Below are positions 51,151-64,000 of a stretch of DNA of 64,000 nt, in pieces. The notes under the pieces are model-generated. The model did not search any database. It saw nothing but the letters and a program-made list of their open reading frames with translations, and was not told the DNA's origin. Origin of the DNA: Actinomycetospora callitridis (GTDB lineage Bacteria; Actinomycetota; Actinomycetes; Mycobacteriales; Pseudonocardiaceae); NCBI RefSeq assembly GCF_028737265.1, contig NZ_JAQZAK010000002.1, positions 558,001 to 622,000 on the forward strand, given 5' to 3'. Within the stretch, counting starts at the first letter, position 1. Each line of letters begins with the position of its first letter. The translations under genes were made by a program, and so were the position numbers.

Positions 51151-51896
51151 CCGCCGTCCGGAACCACCCCCTCGTCACGTTCTTCGTCCTGACCTTCGTC
51201 ATCGCCTGGGGCTTCGTGCCCTTCGGCTCGTTCGGGGCGTTCGCCCCGCTGATCGCCGCGCTGATCGTGGCGCCGATCGCCCGGGGACGGGCCGGCCTGG
51301 TCGAGCTCGGACGACGTCTCGTGCGGTGGCGCGTCCGGTGGTACTGGTACGCGCTCGCGATCGGGGTGCCGGTCGCCGTGCACCTGGTCGCGTACGCGCT
51401 GGACGGCACCACCGTGACCGTCGCGGCCGGCACGGTCCTGCTGATGTTCCTGCTCCGCGTGGTGGACCCGACCGACGGGCCCCTCGGCGAGGAGCCGGGG
51501 TGGCGGGGATTCGCCCTGCCCGGGATGCAGACCCGGCTCTCCCCGCTCGCCACCACCGCGATCCTCGCCGTGGTGATCACCGTGTGGCACCTGCCCCTGG
51601 CGTTCCTCGAGGGGGGTGACCTGGGCTCGAACGTGGCGATCATCGTCGTGGGCACCGTCGCGGTGACGTTCTGGTACACGTGGCTGTTCAACCACACCGG
51701 CGGCAGCGTCCTGCTCGTGGTGATCGCCCACGCCGCCGAGGGCGCCGTCGAGCACCAGGGCCTGCTCTACATGGTCGTGTGGCTGGCCGTGGCGGTCGTC
51801 CTCGTCGTCGTCGACCTGAGGTCCTGGCTCCGACCCGCGCCCGTGGACGCGACGTGGGCGCCGGACGTCCCGACGACGACCGCGCGGGCTGTGTGA
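51147..51896 (+). CDS. CPBP-family intramembrane metalloprotease
   Basis: 249 residues, seven or so helices. GEEPGWRGFALP is the EE-x3-R motif; HLPLAFLEGG supplies the second histidine motif and FNHTGGSVLLVVIAHAA the third. These Abi/CAAX-like proteases cleave membrane substrates; in bacteria they are linked to bacteriocin immunity and envelope maintenance. GTG start overlaps the DUF6653 stop; the TGATG junction continues into the next gene. Confidence 0.82.
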   Translation: MTAVRNHPLVTFFVLTFVIAWGFVPFGSFGAFAPLIAALIVAPIARGRAGLVELGRRLVRWRVRWYWYALAIGVPVAVHLVAYALDGTTVTVAAGTVLLMFLLRVVDPTDGPLGEEPGWRGFALPGMQTRLSPLATTAILAVVITVWHLPLAFLEGGDLGSNVAIIVVGTVAVTFWYTWLFNHTGGSVLLVVIAHAAEGAVEHQGLLYMVVWLAVAVVLVVVDLRSWLRPAPVDATWAPDVPTTTARAV

Positions 51897-52466
51897 TGGA
51901 GGACCTCGTCCTCGCCCGCTGGGCGGGCCCGCTCGCGATCGTCGCCGGCGCGCTCCTCGTCCTCACCGACCTGGGCCGGCTGCTCGGCGGTCGCGGACCC
52001 GTGGCCCTCACGACCGACCCGTTCACGATCGTCGTCAACGCCGGCTACGCGGTGGCCTTCGCCGCCCTCGCGGTCGCGCTGGTCGCGGTCTACCTGCGTC
52101 ACGCCCGTGCCGCCGGGGGCTTCGGGGCGCTGGCGTTCGTCGTCGCCCTCGTCGGCGTCGTCGAGTTCGGCGGCAACATGTGGTTCGACGGCTTCGCCGC
52201 GCCGTGGATCGCGGAGGTCGCGCCGGCGGCGTTCGCCGCCGAGCGGACGGCCGTCCTCCTCACGGGTGCGCTCACGAGCTACGTGCTCTTCGGGCTCGGC
52301 TGGGTGCTGGTGGGGGTGTCGGTGCTGCGGGCGCGCGTGTTCCCGCGGGCGATCGGGGTCGCGTTCGTCGCCAGCGGCGTGCTGGGCCTCGGGGCGGGTG
52401 CCGCGCCGTTGGGGGCGCCGGCGGGGCTGACGTTCCTGGTGCTGGGTGTGTGGCTGGTGCGGTCGG

Positions 52467-54248
<1,782 letters not shown>

Positions 54249-54271
54249 GGTTTCCAGTCTCCAGGAGCGCG

Positions 54272-54302
54272 AACGGGGAGTTCGTGCGCGTCGAAGCAGC
54301 GA
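54272..54302 (-). repeat. 31-bp dispersed upstream motif, copy 2
   Basis: On the minus strand it reads TCGCTGCTTC then, after eight bases, CGAACTCCCCGTT, 28 of 31 identical to 14121-14151. It lies 24 bases upstream of the ABC-F start in the gene's own direction. A TTGACT sequence overlaps its 5' edge and could be a -35. Confidence 0.55.
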
Positions 54303-54358
54303 GTCAAGGGGAGCACGCCGATAGGTCGTTCGTTGCGGAACAGCGGGGGCAGGACAGG

Positions 54359-55363
54359 TCAGGCGTAGGCGCCCGGACCGGGGTCGAAGCTGGGCGGGGG
54401 CGGGCCGGCGGGGCGGGGGCCACCGCCGTCGGTGACGCGCGCACCCGGTACGGGGCCGTGGGCGACGCGGACGGTGCGGCACACGCCGGCGCCGGCGAGC
54501 TCGGCGGCGACGCGCACCGCGGCGTCCTGGCCGGCGCACAGGAACACGCACGTGGGCCCGGAGCCCGAGACCACGCCCGCGAGCGCGCCCGCGTCGACCC
54601 CGGCGCGCAGGGTGCGGCGCAGGCCGGGGTCGAGGCTCACGGCCGCGGCCTGCAGGTCGTTGCCGAGCAGCAGCGCCAGCGAGCGCGCCTCCCCCGAGGC
54701 CAGTGCCTCGAGGACGGGCTCGACGTCCCCGACTCGCCGGGGTGCCTCGGGCCGGTCGCGCAGGCGGTCGAGCTCGGCGAAGACGGTGGGGGTGGACAGG
54801 CCGTGGTCGGCGACCGCGACCACCCAGTGGAAGGTGTGGCGCGAGAGCACCGGGACGAGCCGCTCGCCGCGCCCGGTGCCGAGCGCGGTGCCGCCGTGCA
54901 GGGCGAAGGCGACGTCGGAGCCCACCTCGGCCGCGACCTCCATGAGGTCGTCCCGCCCGAGGTCGAGCCGCCAGAGCGAGGAGGTCGCCAGCAGCGCACC
55001 GGCGGCGTCGGCGCTGCCGCCCGCCATGCCGCCGGCGACCGGGATCGCCTTGCGCAGACCGATGCGGACGTCGGGGGTGCGGTCGGCGCGACGGGCGAGA
55101 GCCTCGACCGCGCGCCAGGCCAGGTTGGTGGTGTCGGCGGGCACCTCGGAGGCGTCGACCCCATCGATCGGGGAGACGGCCACGCCGGGCTCGACGGCCC
55201 CGGGCACCGCGGGGGTCACGGACACCTCGTCGGTGATGCTCAGGGCCTGGAAGACGGTGACGAGGTCGTGGTAGCCGTCGGGTCGGAGATCGCCCACGGC
55301 CAGGTGGAGGTTGATCTTGGCCGGGACGCGGACGGTGACCGGCGGTCCGACGGCGGAGAGCAC
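54359..55363 (-). CDS. ispE: 4-diphosphocytidyl-2-C-methyl-D-erythritol kinase
   Basis: 334 residues, GHMP kinase. [21 protein letters not shown] opens the protein and [15 protein letters not shown] is the ATP-binding GHMP motif; [10 protein letters not shown] is the C-terminal glycine motif. Fourth step of the MEP isoprenoid pathway, which supplies undecaprenyl and other carriers. GTG 55363 is preferred since earlier codons give unsupported extensions. It follows rsmA by 32 bases in a conserved rsmA-ispE order. The C-terminal Pro/Gly tail is longer than usual. Confidence 0.93.
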   Translation of the reverse strand: MLSAVGPPVTVRVPAKINLHLAVGDLRPDGYHDLVTVFQALSITDEVSVTPAVPGAVEPGVAVSPIDGVDASEVPADTTNLAWRAVEALARRADRTPDVRIGLRKAIPVAGGMAGGSADAAGALLATSSLWRLDLGRDDLMEVAAEVGSDVAFALHGGTALGTGRGERLVPVLSRHTFHWVVAVADHGLSTPTVFAELDRLRDRPEAPRRVGDVEPVLEALASGEARSLALLLGNDLQAAAVSLDPGLRRTLRAGVDAGALAGVVSGSGPTCVFLCAGQDAAVRVAAELAGAGVCRTVRVAHGPVPGARVTDGGGPRPAGPPPPSFDPGPGAYA

Positions 55364-55395
55364 CCGTCCAGGGTACGGACCGCGCGCGACCGACC

Positions 55396-56283
55396 TCAGG
55401 GACCGGACGTGACGGGGGCGGCGTGCCGGCCCGCGCGGGCGATCGCGGTGAACGCGGCCACGTCCAGCGCCTCCCCGCGAGCCCCGGGATCGACCCCGGC
55501 GGCCCGCAGCACCGCCTCCGCGGCCGGTGCCGAGCCCGCCCACCCCGCGAGCGCGGCCCGCAGCGACTTCCGGCGCTGCGCGAAGGCCGCGTCGACGACG
55601 GCGAAGACGTCCTCACGGTCGGCGCCGCCGGTGTCGGCCCCGTCCTGCCGGTCGTGGCGGGTGAACCCCACGAGGCCCGAGTCGACGCCGGGCACCGGCC
55701 AGAACACCGCGCGCGGCACCGGGCCCGCCCGCCGCGCGTCGGCGTACCAGGCGAGCTTGACCGACGGGGCCCCGTAGGCGCGCTCGCCCGGCCGGGCCGC
55801 GAGCCGCTCGGCGACCTCGGACTGCACCATGACCAGCCCCCGGCGCAGCCCCGGGAGGGCCGCCAGCAGGTTCAGCACCACGGGCACGGCGACGTTGTAG
55901 GGGAGGTTCGCCACCAGGACGTCCGGAGCGAGCGGGAGGTCGCCGGGGGCGATCCGCAGGGCGTCCGCGGTGACGACCCGCAGGTCGCGGCCGGGTGCCC
56001 GCTCGGCGGCCGTCGCCGGCAGCCGGTCGGCGAGCACCGGGTCGATCTCGACGGCGACCACCGCGCGTGCGGCCTCGAGCAGCGGGAGGGTCAGCGACCC
56101 GAGGCCCGGGCCGACCTCGAGCACGACGTCGTCGGCACCGATCCCGGCGAGACGGACGATGCGGCGCACCGTGTTGGCGTCGTGGACGAAGTTCTGACCC
56201 AGGCGCTTGGTGGGTCGCAGGTCGAGCTCCGCGGCGAGAGCCCGGACGTCACCCGCCCCGAGCAGGCGCGCCGGACTCGTCAC
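55396..56283 (-). CDS. rsmA: 16S rRNA dimethyladenosine transferase (KsgA)
   Basis: 295 residues. [36 protein letters not shown] (SAM motif I) and [12 protein letters not shown] (NLPY motif) are characteristic. It dimethylates two adjacent adenines near the 3' end of 16S rRNA, a late step in small-subunit maturation. Starts with GTG at 56283, 31 bases after rpfB, as in other actinobacteria. Confidence 0.94.
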   Translation of the reverse strand: MTSPARLLGAGDVRALAAELDLRPTKRLGQNFVHDANTVRRIVRLAGIGADDVVLEVGPGLGSLTLPLLEAARAVVAVEIDPVLADRLPATAAERAPGRDLRVVTADALRIAPGDLPLAPDVLVANLPYNVAVPVVLNLLAALPGLRRGLVMVQSEVAERLAARPGERAYGAPSVKLAWYADARRAGPVPRAVFWPVPGVDSGLVGFTRHDRQDGADTGGADREDVFAVVDAAFAQRRKSLRAALAGWAGSAPAAEAVLRAAGVDPGARGEALDVAAFTAIARAGRHAAPVTSGP

Positions 56284-56314
56284 ACGGTCATTGTCACCCA
56301 GGGGGCGCGACCGA

Positions 56315-57980
<1,666 letters not shown>

Positions 57981-58057
57981 TCCTCCCTGTGGTGGGGACC
58001 TGGGGAAGTCCTCATCACGCGGGCCTCGGGGGTGGTTCCATCCCGGCGAGTCACAGC

Positions 58058-58088
58058 ACGGTAACGAGTTGGGTGTCGCCACCATCAA
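58058..58088 (-). promoter_or_regulatory. Weak promoter candidate for rpfB
   Basis: On the minus strand TTGATG is followed after 19 bases by TACCGT. Spacing is longer than the usual 17. Confidence 0.3.
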
Positions 58089-58139
58089 GCCGACACGACC
58101 GTGTTGCGCCGAACGGCGTCCCGGCGACGACGAGCGTGC

Positions 58140-59054
58140 CTACTCTGCGCTCTCTCGTGCGACGGAGAGTGAAGGTTGAGGCTGTTCGGCCAACCGGAAG
58201 GCCCGCCGGGCGTTGTCTGCGCTGATCTGGGCCAACCGCTCCGCGGGCTCGTCACGGAGCTCCGCGAGGTCCCGCACCGTGTGGGGGACGACGTAGGGCT
58301 CGTTCGGCCGACCGCGGTACGGATGCGGGGTCAGGAACGGGGCATCGGTCTCGACGAGCACGAGCTCGGCGGGCAACCGGACCGCCGCTCGTCGCAGCTC
58401 GGCGGCGTTGGCGTTCCGGAAGGTCGCGGTGCCCGACAGCGACGCGTACCAGCCCTCCCGCGCACAGCGGTCGGCGAGCGCGACGTCGCCGGAGAAGCAG
58501 TGGAAGACCGTGGTCGGCGGCGCACCCTCGGCGGCGAGGACGTCGAGGATCGCGTCGTGGGCGTCGCGGTCGTGGATCACCAGCGGCAGGCCCGTGCGCT
58601 TCGCGAGGTCGATGTGCCACGCGAACGCCTCGCGCTGGACGTCGAGCGGTGCGCAGTCCTCGCGCCTCGTCGTCCAGTAGTCGTCGAGCCCCGACTCCCC
58701 CACCGCCACGACGCGGGGCTGCGCGGTCAGGTCCTCGATCGCGGCCCGGGCGTCGTCGGTGAGGTCGTTCGACCGCGTCGGGTGCAGGCCGACCGCCGCG
58801 AACACCCGCGGGTCGCTGTCGGCCGCCCACGCCGCCCAGCGCGCGGAGGCGAGGTCATCGGCCGTCGTGACCATCGCCGAGACGCCCGCGCTCGTGGCGC
58901 GGTCGAGGACCTGTGCGAGGACCTCGGGGTCGCGCGCCCCGCAGGCGTCGAGGTGGGTGTGGGCGTCCACCACGCCGACGTCCCCGAGGGGCTCGGGGAC
59001 AGGCGGCGGCACCCTGTCGGCGTGCTGTCCTGATCTGCTCGAGCCTCTACCCAT
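58140..59054 (-). CDS. tatD: TatD-family metal-dependent hydrolase / DNase
   Basis: 304 residues. Metal ligands are seen in [28 protein letters not shown] and ETDAPFLTP. TatD proteins are 3'-5' exonucleases or general hydrolases. ATG 59054 overlaps the metG stop by 8 bases, so the two are translationally linked; GTG 59013 would give a start closer to the average length. Conserved neighbour of metG and rpfB. Confidence 0.9.
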   Translation of the reverse strand: MGRGSSRSGQHADRVPPPVPEPLGDVGVVDAHTHLDACGARDPEVLAQVLDRATSAGVSAMVTTADDLASARWAAWAADSDPRVFAAVGLHPTRSNDLTDDARAAIEDLTAQPRVVAVGESGLDDYWTTRREDCAPLDVQREAFAWHIDLAKRTGLPLVIHDRDAHDAILDVLAAEGAPPTTVFHCFSGDVALADRCAREGWYASLSGTATFRNANAAELRRAAVRLPAELVLVETDAPFLTPHPYRGRPNEPYVVPHTVRDLAELRDEPAERLAQISADNARRAFRLAEQPQPSLSVARESAE

Positions 59055-60846
59055 CGGTCGCGATGGGCGCCCACGACGGCCCGGTCTCGCCCAGCGACGG
59101 GTCGAGCTTGGCGAACAACGGCGTCGGGCGCTCCAGGGGCCGGCCCACCGGGATCGGGGTCGACGCCCAGCGCGCCTGCTCGGAGGCGTAGTCGCCGGTG
59201 AGCACCGAGTGGCTGGTGCCGAGCTCACCGGACACGCCCGCGTCCTCGCGGTGCGGCTGCTCCGCCCACACCCCGGTGCCGCCGAGCGCCTCGTGCACCT
59301 TCTGCGCGGCGTGGGGCAGGAACGGCGTGAGCAGGGTGTTCGCGTCCTGCACGACCTGCAGGGCGGTGTGCAGGATCGTGTTGCGGCGCGCCGGGTCGTC
59401 CTTGCGCTTCCACGGCTCCTGGTGCGACAGGTAGGCGTTCGCCTCGCCGACGATGCGCATCGCCTCGGAGATCGCCTGCTTGAACCGCGAGCGCGCGAGG
59501 TGGGCGCCGACGGTGTCGAACGCGGCCCGCGACTGCGCGAGCAGGGCCTCGTCGGCCGGGTCCGGCGACGTCGGCTCCGGGATCGCGCCGACGTTCTTGA
59601 ACGCCAGCGAGATCGAGCGGTTGACGAGGTTGCCCCACTCGTTGGCCAGCTCGAAGTTGGTGCGCCGGACGAACTCGTCCCAGGTGAAGTCGCTGTCCTG
59701 GTTCTCCGGGCCGGCGACCGCGATGAAATAGCGCAGCGCGTCGGGCCCGAACTCGCGCAGGAAGTCGCCGACGTAGATGACGGTGCCGCGGCTGGTGGAG
59801 AACTTCGAGCCGCTCATCGTCAGGAACTCGGAGCTGACGACCTCGGTGGGCAGGTTGAGACGGCCGAACGGCCCGACCTCGCCGCCGCGGTCGCCCTCCC
59901 CGTTGTGCCCGAGCAGGATCGCGGGCCACATCACCGAGTGGAAGGTGATGTTGTCCTTGCCCATGAAGTAGAACGACTGCGCGTCCGGGTCGCACCACCA
60001 CTGCTTCCACGCGTCCGGGTCGCCGGTGCGCTGCGCCCACTCCACCGACGCCGACAGGTAGCCGATCACGGCGTCGAACCAGACGTAGAAGCGCTTCATC
60101 GGCTGGTCGTGCCAGCCGTCGAGCGGGATGCGCACGCCCCAGTCGAGGTCGCGGCTGATCGCGCGGGGCTTGAGGTCGTCGGCCAGGCGCTTGCTGAAGT
60201 TCAGGACGTTCGGCCGCCAGTGGGTCCTGGTCTCGAGCCACGACCCCAGCGACTTCGAGAACGCCGGCAGGTCGAACAGCAGGTGCTCGGTCTCGACGAA
60301 CTGCGGGGTCTCGCCGTTGATCCGGCTGCGCGGGGTGATCAGGTCGGCGGGGTCGAGCTGGTTGCCGCAGTTGTCGCACTGGTCGCCGCGCGCGCTGGGG
60401 TAGCCGCAGATCGGGCACGTGCCCTCGATGTAGCGGTCGGGCAGGGTCCGGCCGGTCGACGGGCTGATCGCGCCGAGGGTCTTCTCGGTGCGGACGTAGC
60501 CGTTGTTCCACAGCGCGCTGAAGAGGTCCTGGGTGACGCGGTGGTGGTTGTCGGTGCTCGTGCGCGTGAACAGGTCGTACGACAGGCCGAGCCCGACGAG
60601 GTCGTCCTGGATCACCCGCGAGTACTTGTCGACGAGCTCGCGGGGCGTCGAGCCCTCGGCGTCGGCCTGCACCTGGATCGGCGTGCCGTGCTCGTCGGTG
60701 CCCGACACCATGAGCACTCGGTTGCCGACCATCCGCTGGTAGCGCGAGAAGACGTCGGAGGGCACACCGAACCCGGACACGTGGCCGATGTGCCGCGGGC
60801 CGTTGGCGTAGGGCCACGCCACGGCGGTCAGCACGGGAACGCTCAT
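59047..60846 (-). CDS. metG: Methionyl-tRNA synthetase
   Basis: 599 residues, class Ia. HIGH motif intact (PRHIGHVSG); the zinc knuckle is CPICG and CDNCG around residue 150; the KMSKS loop is [12 protein letters not shown], an accepted form of this motif in MetG. The C-terminal anticodon domain includes NEWGNLVNR. Charges tRNA-Met for all protein synthesis. The ATG shares a CATG with an in-frame ATG of the divergent isochorismatase-like gene, but that gene's real start is probably 60908. Confidence 0.95.
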   Translation of the reverse strand: MSVPVLTAVAWPYANGPRHIGHVSGFGVPSDVFSRYQRMVGNRVLMVSGTDEHGTPIQVQADAEGSTPRELVDKYSRVIQDDLVGLGLSYDLFTRTSTDNHHRVTQDLFSALWNNGYVRTEKTLGAISPSTGRTLPDRYIEGTCPICGYPSARGDQCDNCGNQLDPADLITPRSRINGETPQFVETEHLLFDLPAFSKSLGSWLETRTHWRPNVLNFSKRLADDLKPRAISRDLDWGVRIPLDGWHDQPMKRFYVWFDAVIGYLSASVEWAQRTGDPDAWKQWWCDPDAQSFYFMGKDNITFHSVMWPAILLGHNGEGDRGGEVGPFGRLNLPTEVVSSEFLTMSGSKFSTSRGTVIYVGDFLREFGPDALRYFIAVAGPENQDSDFTWDEFVRRTNFELANEWGNLVNRSISLAFKNVGAIPEPTSPDPADEALLAQSRAAFDTVGAHLARSRFKQAISEAMRIVGEANAYLSHQEPWKRKDDPARRNTILHTALQVVQDANTLLTPFLPHAAQKVHEALGGTGVWAEQPHREDAGVSGELGTSHSVLTGDYASEQARWASTPIPVGRPLERPTPLFAKLDPSLGETGPSWAPIATDG

Positions 60847-60907
60847 GGCTCCATCCTCCACCGACGCGCCACCTCGATCGTCAGGGCATCCGGGGCACAC
60901 TGCGCCG

Positions 60908-61453
60908 GTGCCCGACGCCCTGCTGGTGATGGACTTCCAGGCCGGCTTCCTGGACCTGTTCGACGAGTCGGAGCCGGTGGTCGCGCGGGCGGCGGCGGCG
61001 CTCGAGGCCACCCGACGCGCGGCCGGTCCGGTGGTGCACCTGCGCGTGGCGTTCCCGCCCGACGGCCCACCCGTGCCGCGCGCCAACCGGATGTTCGGCG
61101 AGCAGTTCCGCGGCCGGATGGTCGAGGGGACCGACGACGTCGCCGTGCCGGACCGGCTGGCCCCGCGGCCGGGCGAGCCGGTGGTCACGCGGCGACGGAC
61201 CGGGCCGTTCGCCGGGTCGGACCTCGCGCCCGTGCTGCGCGGGCTCGGGGTCGACGGGCTGGTCCTGTGCGGCGTCTCCACCGGCGGCGTCGTCACGTCG
61301 ACGGTCTGCGCCGCGGCCGACGAGGACCTCGCCCTGACGGTGCTGTCGGACGCCGTCGGCGATCCCGATCCCGATCTGCACGCCGCCCTGCTCCGGGGCC
61401 TCCTCCCCCAGCACGCCCGCGTCGTGACGGTGGCGGAGCACCTCGGTCGCTAG
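60908..61453 (+). CDS. Isochorismatase-fold protein lacking the catalytic cysteine
   Basis: 181 residues. VMDFQAGF has the first catalytic aspartate. The usual lysine segment reads [15 protein letters not shown], with arginine, and the nucleophile motif (TDxCVxxT in active cysteine hydrolases) reads [12 protein letters not shown], with valine at the cysteine position. The fold is clear but the classical chemistry is not expected. GTG 60908 was chosen because it places the first beta strand at the N terminus. It ends in a CTAG overlap with upp. Confidence 0.75.
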   Translation: MPDALLVMDFQAGFLDLFDESEPVVARAAAALEATRRAAGPVVHLRVAFPPDGPPVPRANRMFGEQFRGRMVEGTDDVAVPDRLAPRPGEPVVTRRRTGPFAGSDLAPVLRGLGVDGLVLCGVSTGGVVTSTVCAAADEDLALTVLSDAVGDPDPDLHAALLRGLLPQHARVVTVAEHLGR

Positions 61454-62079
61454 GGCATGGCGCCGAACTGGCGGTCCCCCGCGTCCCCGAGCCCCGGGAC
61501 GATGTAGCCGTGCTCGTTCAGCCGCTCGTCGACGGCGGCCGCGACGACCGGGACGTCCGGGTGGGCCTCCGCGAGGCGCGCGATGCCCTCGGGCGCGGCC
61601 ACCAGACAGACGGCGGTGACGTCGTCGGCGCCGTGCTCGACGAGCAGGTCGATGGTCCCGGCCATCGACCCCCCGGTGGCGAGCATCGGGTCGAGCACGA
61701 GCACCGGGCGCCCGGCGAGGTCCCCCGGCAGCGAGGCCAGGTAGGTCGTGGGCCGCAGGGTCTCCTCGTCGCGCGCCATGCCGACGAAGCCCATGATCGC
61801 GCCGGGCACCTGGGCGTGGGCGGCCTCGGCCATCCCCAGCCCGGCGCGCAGCACCGGGACCAGCACGGTCGGCGTCGCGAGCTCGGCACCCGTCGTCGTG
61901 GTCACGGGCGTCCGAATCTCCACCGGCCGCGTCGGGGCGTTGCGCATCGCCTCATAGACCACCATCGCCGTCAGCTCCCGCACCGCGGCGCGGAAGGTCG
62001 ACCTGTCGGTGGTCTCGTCGCGCAGGGTGCTCAGCCGGACGTCGACGAGCGGGTGGCGCACGATCCGCGGCTCGGGCAT
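61450..62079 (-). CDS. upp: Uracil phosphoribosyltransferase
   Basis: 209 residues. [16 protein letters not shown] at the N terminus, [12 protein letters not shown], the PRPP loop [12 protein letters not shown] and the uracil-binding [16 protein letters not shown]. Salvages uracil to UMP. ATG 62079 lies 8 bases after a TAGCCT box. Both upp and its convergent neighbour stop in the same CTAG. Confidence 0.94.
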   Translation of the reverse strand: MPEPRIVRHPLVDVRLSTLRDETTDRSTFRAAVRELTAMVVYEAMRNAPTRPVEIRTPVTTTTGAELATPTVLVPVLRAGLGMAEAAHAQVPGAIMGFVGMARDEETLRPTTYLASLPGDLAGRPVLVLDPMLATGGSMAGTIDLLVEHGADDVTAVCLVAAPEGIARLAEAHPDVPVVAAAVDERLNEHGYIVPGLGDAGDRQFGAMP

Positions 62080-62087
62080 GGCGACGA

Positions 62088-62093
62088 AGGCTA
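62088..62093 (-). promoter_or_regulatory. -10 element (TAGCCT), leaderless start of upp
   Basis: TAGCCT followed by 8 bases and the ATG at 62079. Confidence 0.5.
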
Positions 62094-62103
62094 GACAGCC
62101 TGA

Positions 62104-63018
62104 TCAGCGCGGCAGCGACGCGGTGAACTCGGCGACGACCCGGCCCAGCTCGGCGCCGCCGTCCTCCTGCAGGAAGTGGCCGGCGTCCTCGATGGTCGGG
62201 TGCGCGCGCCCGGCCGCCCCCGGGATGTCGTCACGCAGGACCGGGGCCATGGCGCCGGTGATCGGGTCGGAGTCGGAGAAGGCGACCAGGAACGGCTTCC
62301 CGAAGCGCCGCAGCTCCTCCCAGGCCGCCCGGTTGGGCCCGTTCTCGGGGTCGTCGGGACGGGTCGGGACGAGCAGCGGCATCGCCCGCGGCCCCGCCTT
62401 GAACGTCTCGTCCGGGAACGGGGCGTCGTACGCCGCGCGGTCGGCGTCGGCGAGCCCGCGCACGCAGCCGGACGCGACGAGGCGGCCGACGTCGAGGACC
62501 TGCGCCTTCTCGACGGCTCTCCGGAACTGCCACCAGACGGCCGGCATGTCGTGGTCGCCGGTCGGCAGGCCGGTGTTCGAGGCGACGACGCCCGCGTAGC
62601 GCTCGGGCTCGGCGGCGACGAGGCGCAGCCCGATCAGCCCGCCCCAGTCCTGGCCGAGCAGGACGACGTCGCGCAGGCCGAGGGCCGCGACGACCTCGGT
62701 GGTCCAGGCGACGTGGCGGGCGTAGCTGTGGTCGGCGATCGCCGCCGGCTTGTCCGACCGTCCGAAACCGACCATGTCGACCGCCACCGCCCGCAGACCG
62801 GCCCCGACCACGGCGTCGACGACGTGGCGGTAGAGGTACGACCAGGTCGGTTCGCCGTGGAGCATCAGCACCGCCGGGGCGTCGTCCGGACCCGCCGCGT
62901 AGGTGGCGACGCGGATCGCCGCCCCGCCGTCGGGGTTCCCCACCTCCACCCAGCGCGGGGCGAGCGGGAAGCCCGCCAGGTCGTCGAAACGGTCGTCCGG
63001 CGTCCGCAGGAGGTCCAT
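62104..63018 (-). CDS. Haloalkane dehalogenase-like alpha/beta hydrolase (HLD-I type)
   Basis: 304 residues. HGEPTWSYLYR is the oxyanion region, GQDWGGLIGLR has the nucleophile aspartate and the halide-binding tryptophan next to it, WWQFR provides a second tryptophan in the cap, and EDAGHFLQED the base histidine. This set matches subfamily I dehalogenases (DhlA/DhmA). It would split carbon-halogen bonds; natural substrate unknown. A CACGCT lies 6 bases upstream of the ATG, an imperfect leaderless -10. Confidence 0.82.
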   Translation of the reverse strand: MDLLRTPDDRFDDLAGFPLAPRWVEVGNPDGGAAIRVATYAAGPDDAPAVLMLHGEPTWSYLYRHVVDAVVGAGLRAVAVDMVGFGRSDKPAAIADHSYARHVAWTTEVVAALGLRDVVLLGQDWGGLIGLRLVAAEPERYAGVVASNTGLPTGDHDMPAVWWQFRRAVEKAQVLDVGRLVASGCVRGLADADRAAYDAPFPDETFKAGPRAMPLLVPTRPDDPENGPNRAAWEELRRFGKPFLVAFSDSDPITGAMAPVLRDDIPGAAGRAHPTIEDAGHFLQEDGGAELGRVVAEFTASLPR

Positions 63019-63081
63019 GGGTCCAGCGTGTCAGCCGACCGGGGGTACCGCGCCGGTACGGGCAGGTCACCGGCGTCGTCA

Positions 63082-63087
63082 TAGGGT
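63082..63087 (+). promoter_or_regulatory. Candidate -10 (TAGGGT) for the rightmost gene
   Basis: TAGGGT lies 45 bases upstream of the ATG; a CGGAGG site follows in the leader. Confidence 0.4.
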
Positions 63088-63131
63088 GCCCGCGCACCCC
63101 CTTCTCCACGGCTCGCGGAGGCCCGCCCGGT

Positions 63132-64000
63132 ATGGCGCAGGACATCATCCCGATCACGCTGGCGCTCACCGCCGGTGACCTCGTCACGCTGTGGGCCCCG
63201 AGGTGGCGCCAGGACGGCGAGGAATGGGAGGCCTTCCTCGGCGACGACGACGCGTTGTTCGCCTTCACGGACGCCGCCGACCTCGCGGCCTGGATCGCGA
63301 CGGCGGAGTCCTCGGGCCAGGAGCACGACCTCTCCGACCACCCCGCCTGGCCGGTGGTCGTGAAGCTCTCGGTCGACGAGCTGACCCCGGAGGACGTGCA
63401 GCGCTACGACGTCGTCGGCGTCCCGGAGCTCGTCGCCGAGGACCCCGACACCTGGACCCTGGACGACCTCGCCGAGGTCGCCGCCATGTGCCGCTCGCTC
63501 GCCGACGTCTGCGACCTGGCGGTCGTGCACGAGGTCCTCGACGCGACGCCCGCCTTCGCGGCCCTCACCGCCGGCCCGCCCGCGTTCGCCGGGCGCGACG
63601 GCGCGGCGCTGTGGGCCGAGCTCGCCGAGGTGGTCGACGAGCGCTGGGACGAGGTCGTCGACGCGCTCGACGCGATGATCTCGAGCCCCGAGGTGGACGA
63701 GGAGCTGGCCGCCCGCCTCCGCGCGACCGCCACGCCGCCGGCCCCGGCGGGTGACCGGGACGCGGACCCCGAGGGCGAGCCCGCCGCGCCGTCCGAGGAC
63801 GCGCAGAACGACCCCGAGGACCCGAGCGCGGTCGTCGACGACCCGCAGGACGCACCGGATGACGCGCCGGACGAGCTCCGCGAGGACACCGCGGGCGAGT
63901 CCCTGCGCACCGACTTCGTCGACGAGGCCGAGGAGCCTCCGCCGGGCTTCTGGGAGGAGGTCGGCATCGACCCGATCGCGATCACCACGTCGGACGGCGA
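63132..64000 (+). CDS. Conserved acidic actinobacterial protein (3' end outside window)
   Basis: 289 codons are visible without a stop. The N-terminal 100 residues begin IPITLALTAGDLVTLWAPRWR, which I recall from actinobacterial proteins loosely annotated as primosomal protein, though no primosome role is evident. It continues with an Asp/Glu/Ala-rich middle part (residues 190-260, strongly acidic) and a PPGFWEEVGIDPIAIT segment at the window edge. Cytoplasmic, function unknown. ATG is preceded by CGGAGG. Confidence 0.7.
   Translation, partial: MAQDIIPITLALTAGDLVTLWAPRWRQDGEEWEAFLGDDDALFAFTDAADLAAWIATAESSGQEHDLSDHPAWPVVVKLSVDELTPEDVQRYDVVGVPELVAEDPDTWTLDDLAEVAAMCRSLADVCDLAVVHEVLDATPAFAALTAGPPAFAGRDGAALWAELAEVVDERWDEVVDALDAMISSPEVDEELAARLRATATPPAPAGDRDADPEGEPAAPSEDAQNDPEDPSAVVDDPQDAPDDAPDELREDTAGESLRTDFVDEAEEPPPGFWEEVGIDPIAITTSDG

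Noticed and set aside
59047..60846. Loss of the first lysine in the KMSKS loop of MetG
   Set aside because: [12 protein letters not shown] is a normal variant in bacterial MetG; the second lysine is present and HIGH is intact.

Overview
This 64 kb window is chromosomal DNA from a very GC-rich actinobacterium. Codon third positions are almost all G or C, GTG starts are frequent, many genes overlap by a GTGA or ATGA junction, and many operon heads look leaderless. The housekeeping block glmU-prs ... rplY-pth ... ispE-rsmA-rpfB-tatD-metG matches, in inverted layout, the gene order known from Mycobacterium and relatives. RpfB, the CTC-type L25 and the DUF6653 protein also fit Actinomycetia. A Pseudonocardiales member is my best guess, but the genus cannot be fixed from sequence reading alone.

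Region 1 (1-38 kb) is a large surface polysaccharide locus. It holds precursor genes (galE-type epimerase, UDP-glucose/GDP-mannose-type dehydrogenase, glutamate-semialdehyde-aminomutase-like aminotransferase), seven glycosyltransferases, a Wzz-like chain-length protein with a degenerate tyrosine-kinase-like domain, a Wzy/O-antigen-ligase-like polymerase, two paralogous Wzx-type flippases, and a CpsE/WbaP-type initiating phosphoglycosyltransferase. A sub-cluster for a modified sugar has a glucose-1-phosphate cytidylyltransferase-like enzyme, two C-methyltransferase homologues (one apparently degenerate), a PIG-L deacetylase, an NAD-dependent epimerase and an RmlC-like epimerase. Polymer-modifying or degrading proteins are mixed in: a polysaccharide deacetylase, a heparinase II/III-like protein and three secreted or membrane-anchored polysaccharide-lyase-like proteins. 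An ATP-grasp ligase closes the block. A tRNA-Gln gene sits inside it at 32.5 kb.

Region 2 (38-42 kb) holds an MFS transporter, a PAP2 phosphatase and a GGDEF diguanylate cyclase. Region 3 (42-48 kb) is glmU-prs, two small methyltransferases, rplY and pth. Region 4 (48-52.5 kb) has a NarL/LiaR-type two-component system with an extra stand-alone receiver, followed by three small membrane proteins. Region 5 (52.5-61 kb) is the conserved leftward run of ABC-F ATPase, ispE, rsmA, rpfB, tatD and metG. Region 6 (61-64 kb) holds an isochorismatase-fold protein, upp, a haloalkane-dehalogenase-like hydrolase and a truncated acidic conserved actinobacterial protein.

The most interesting signals are these. 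(a) A short motif, L(D/S)APT followed two residues later by a hydrophobic residue, recurs in the cytoplasmic tails of both flippases and at the extreme C terminus of the Wzz-like protein. It resembles an FHA-binding phosphothreonine site. (b) A 53-bp palindromic element lies between two convergent gene pairs. (c) A 31-bp motif lies upstream of two unrelated genes in the same orientation. (d) Two leaderless mini-ORFs are stop-start coupled to polysaccharide genes. (e) Five exact-period 12-bp repeats lie upstream of a lyase gene. (f) A perfect palindrome lies in the rplY leader. All functions are inferred from reading motifs; no database search was run.
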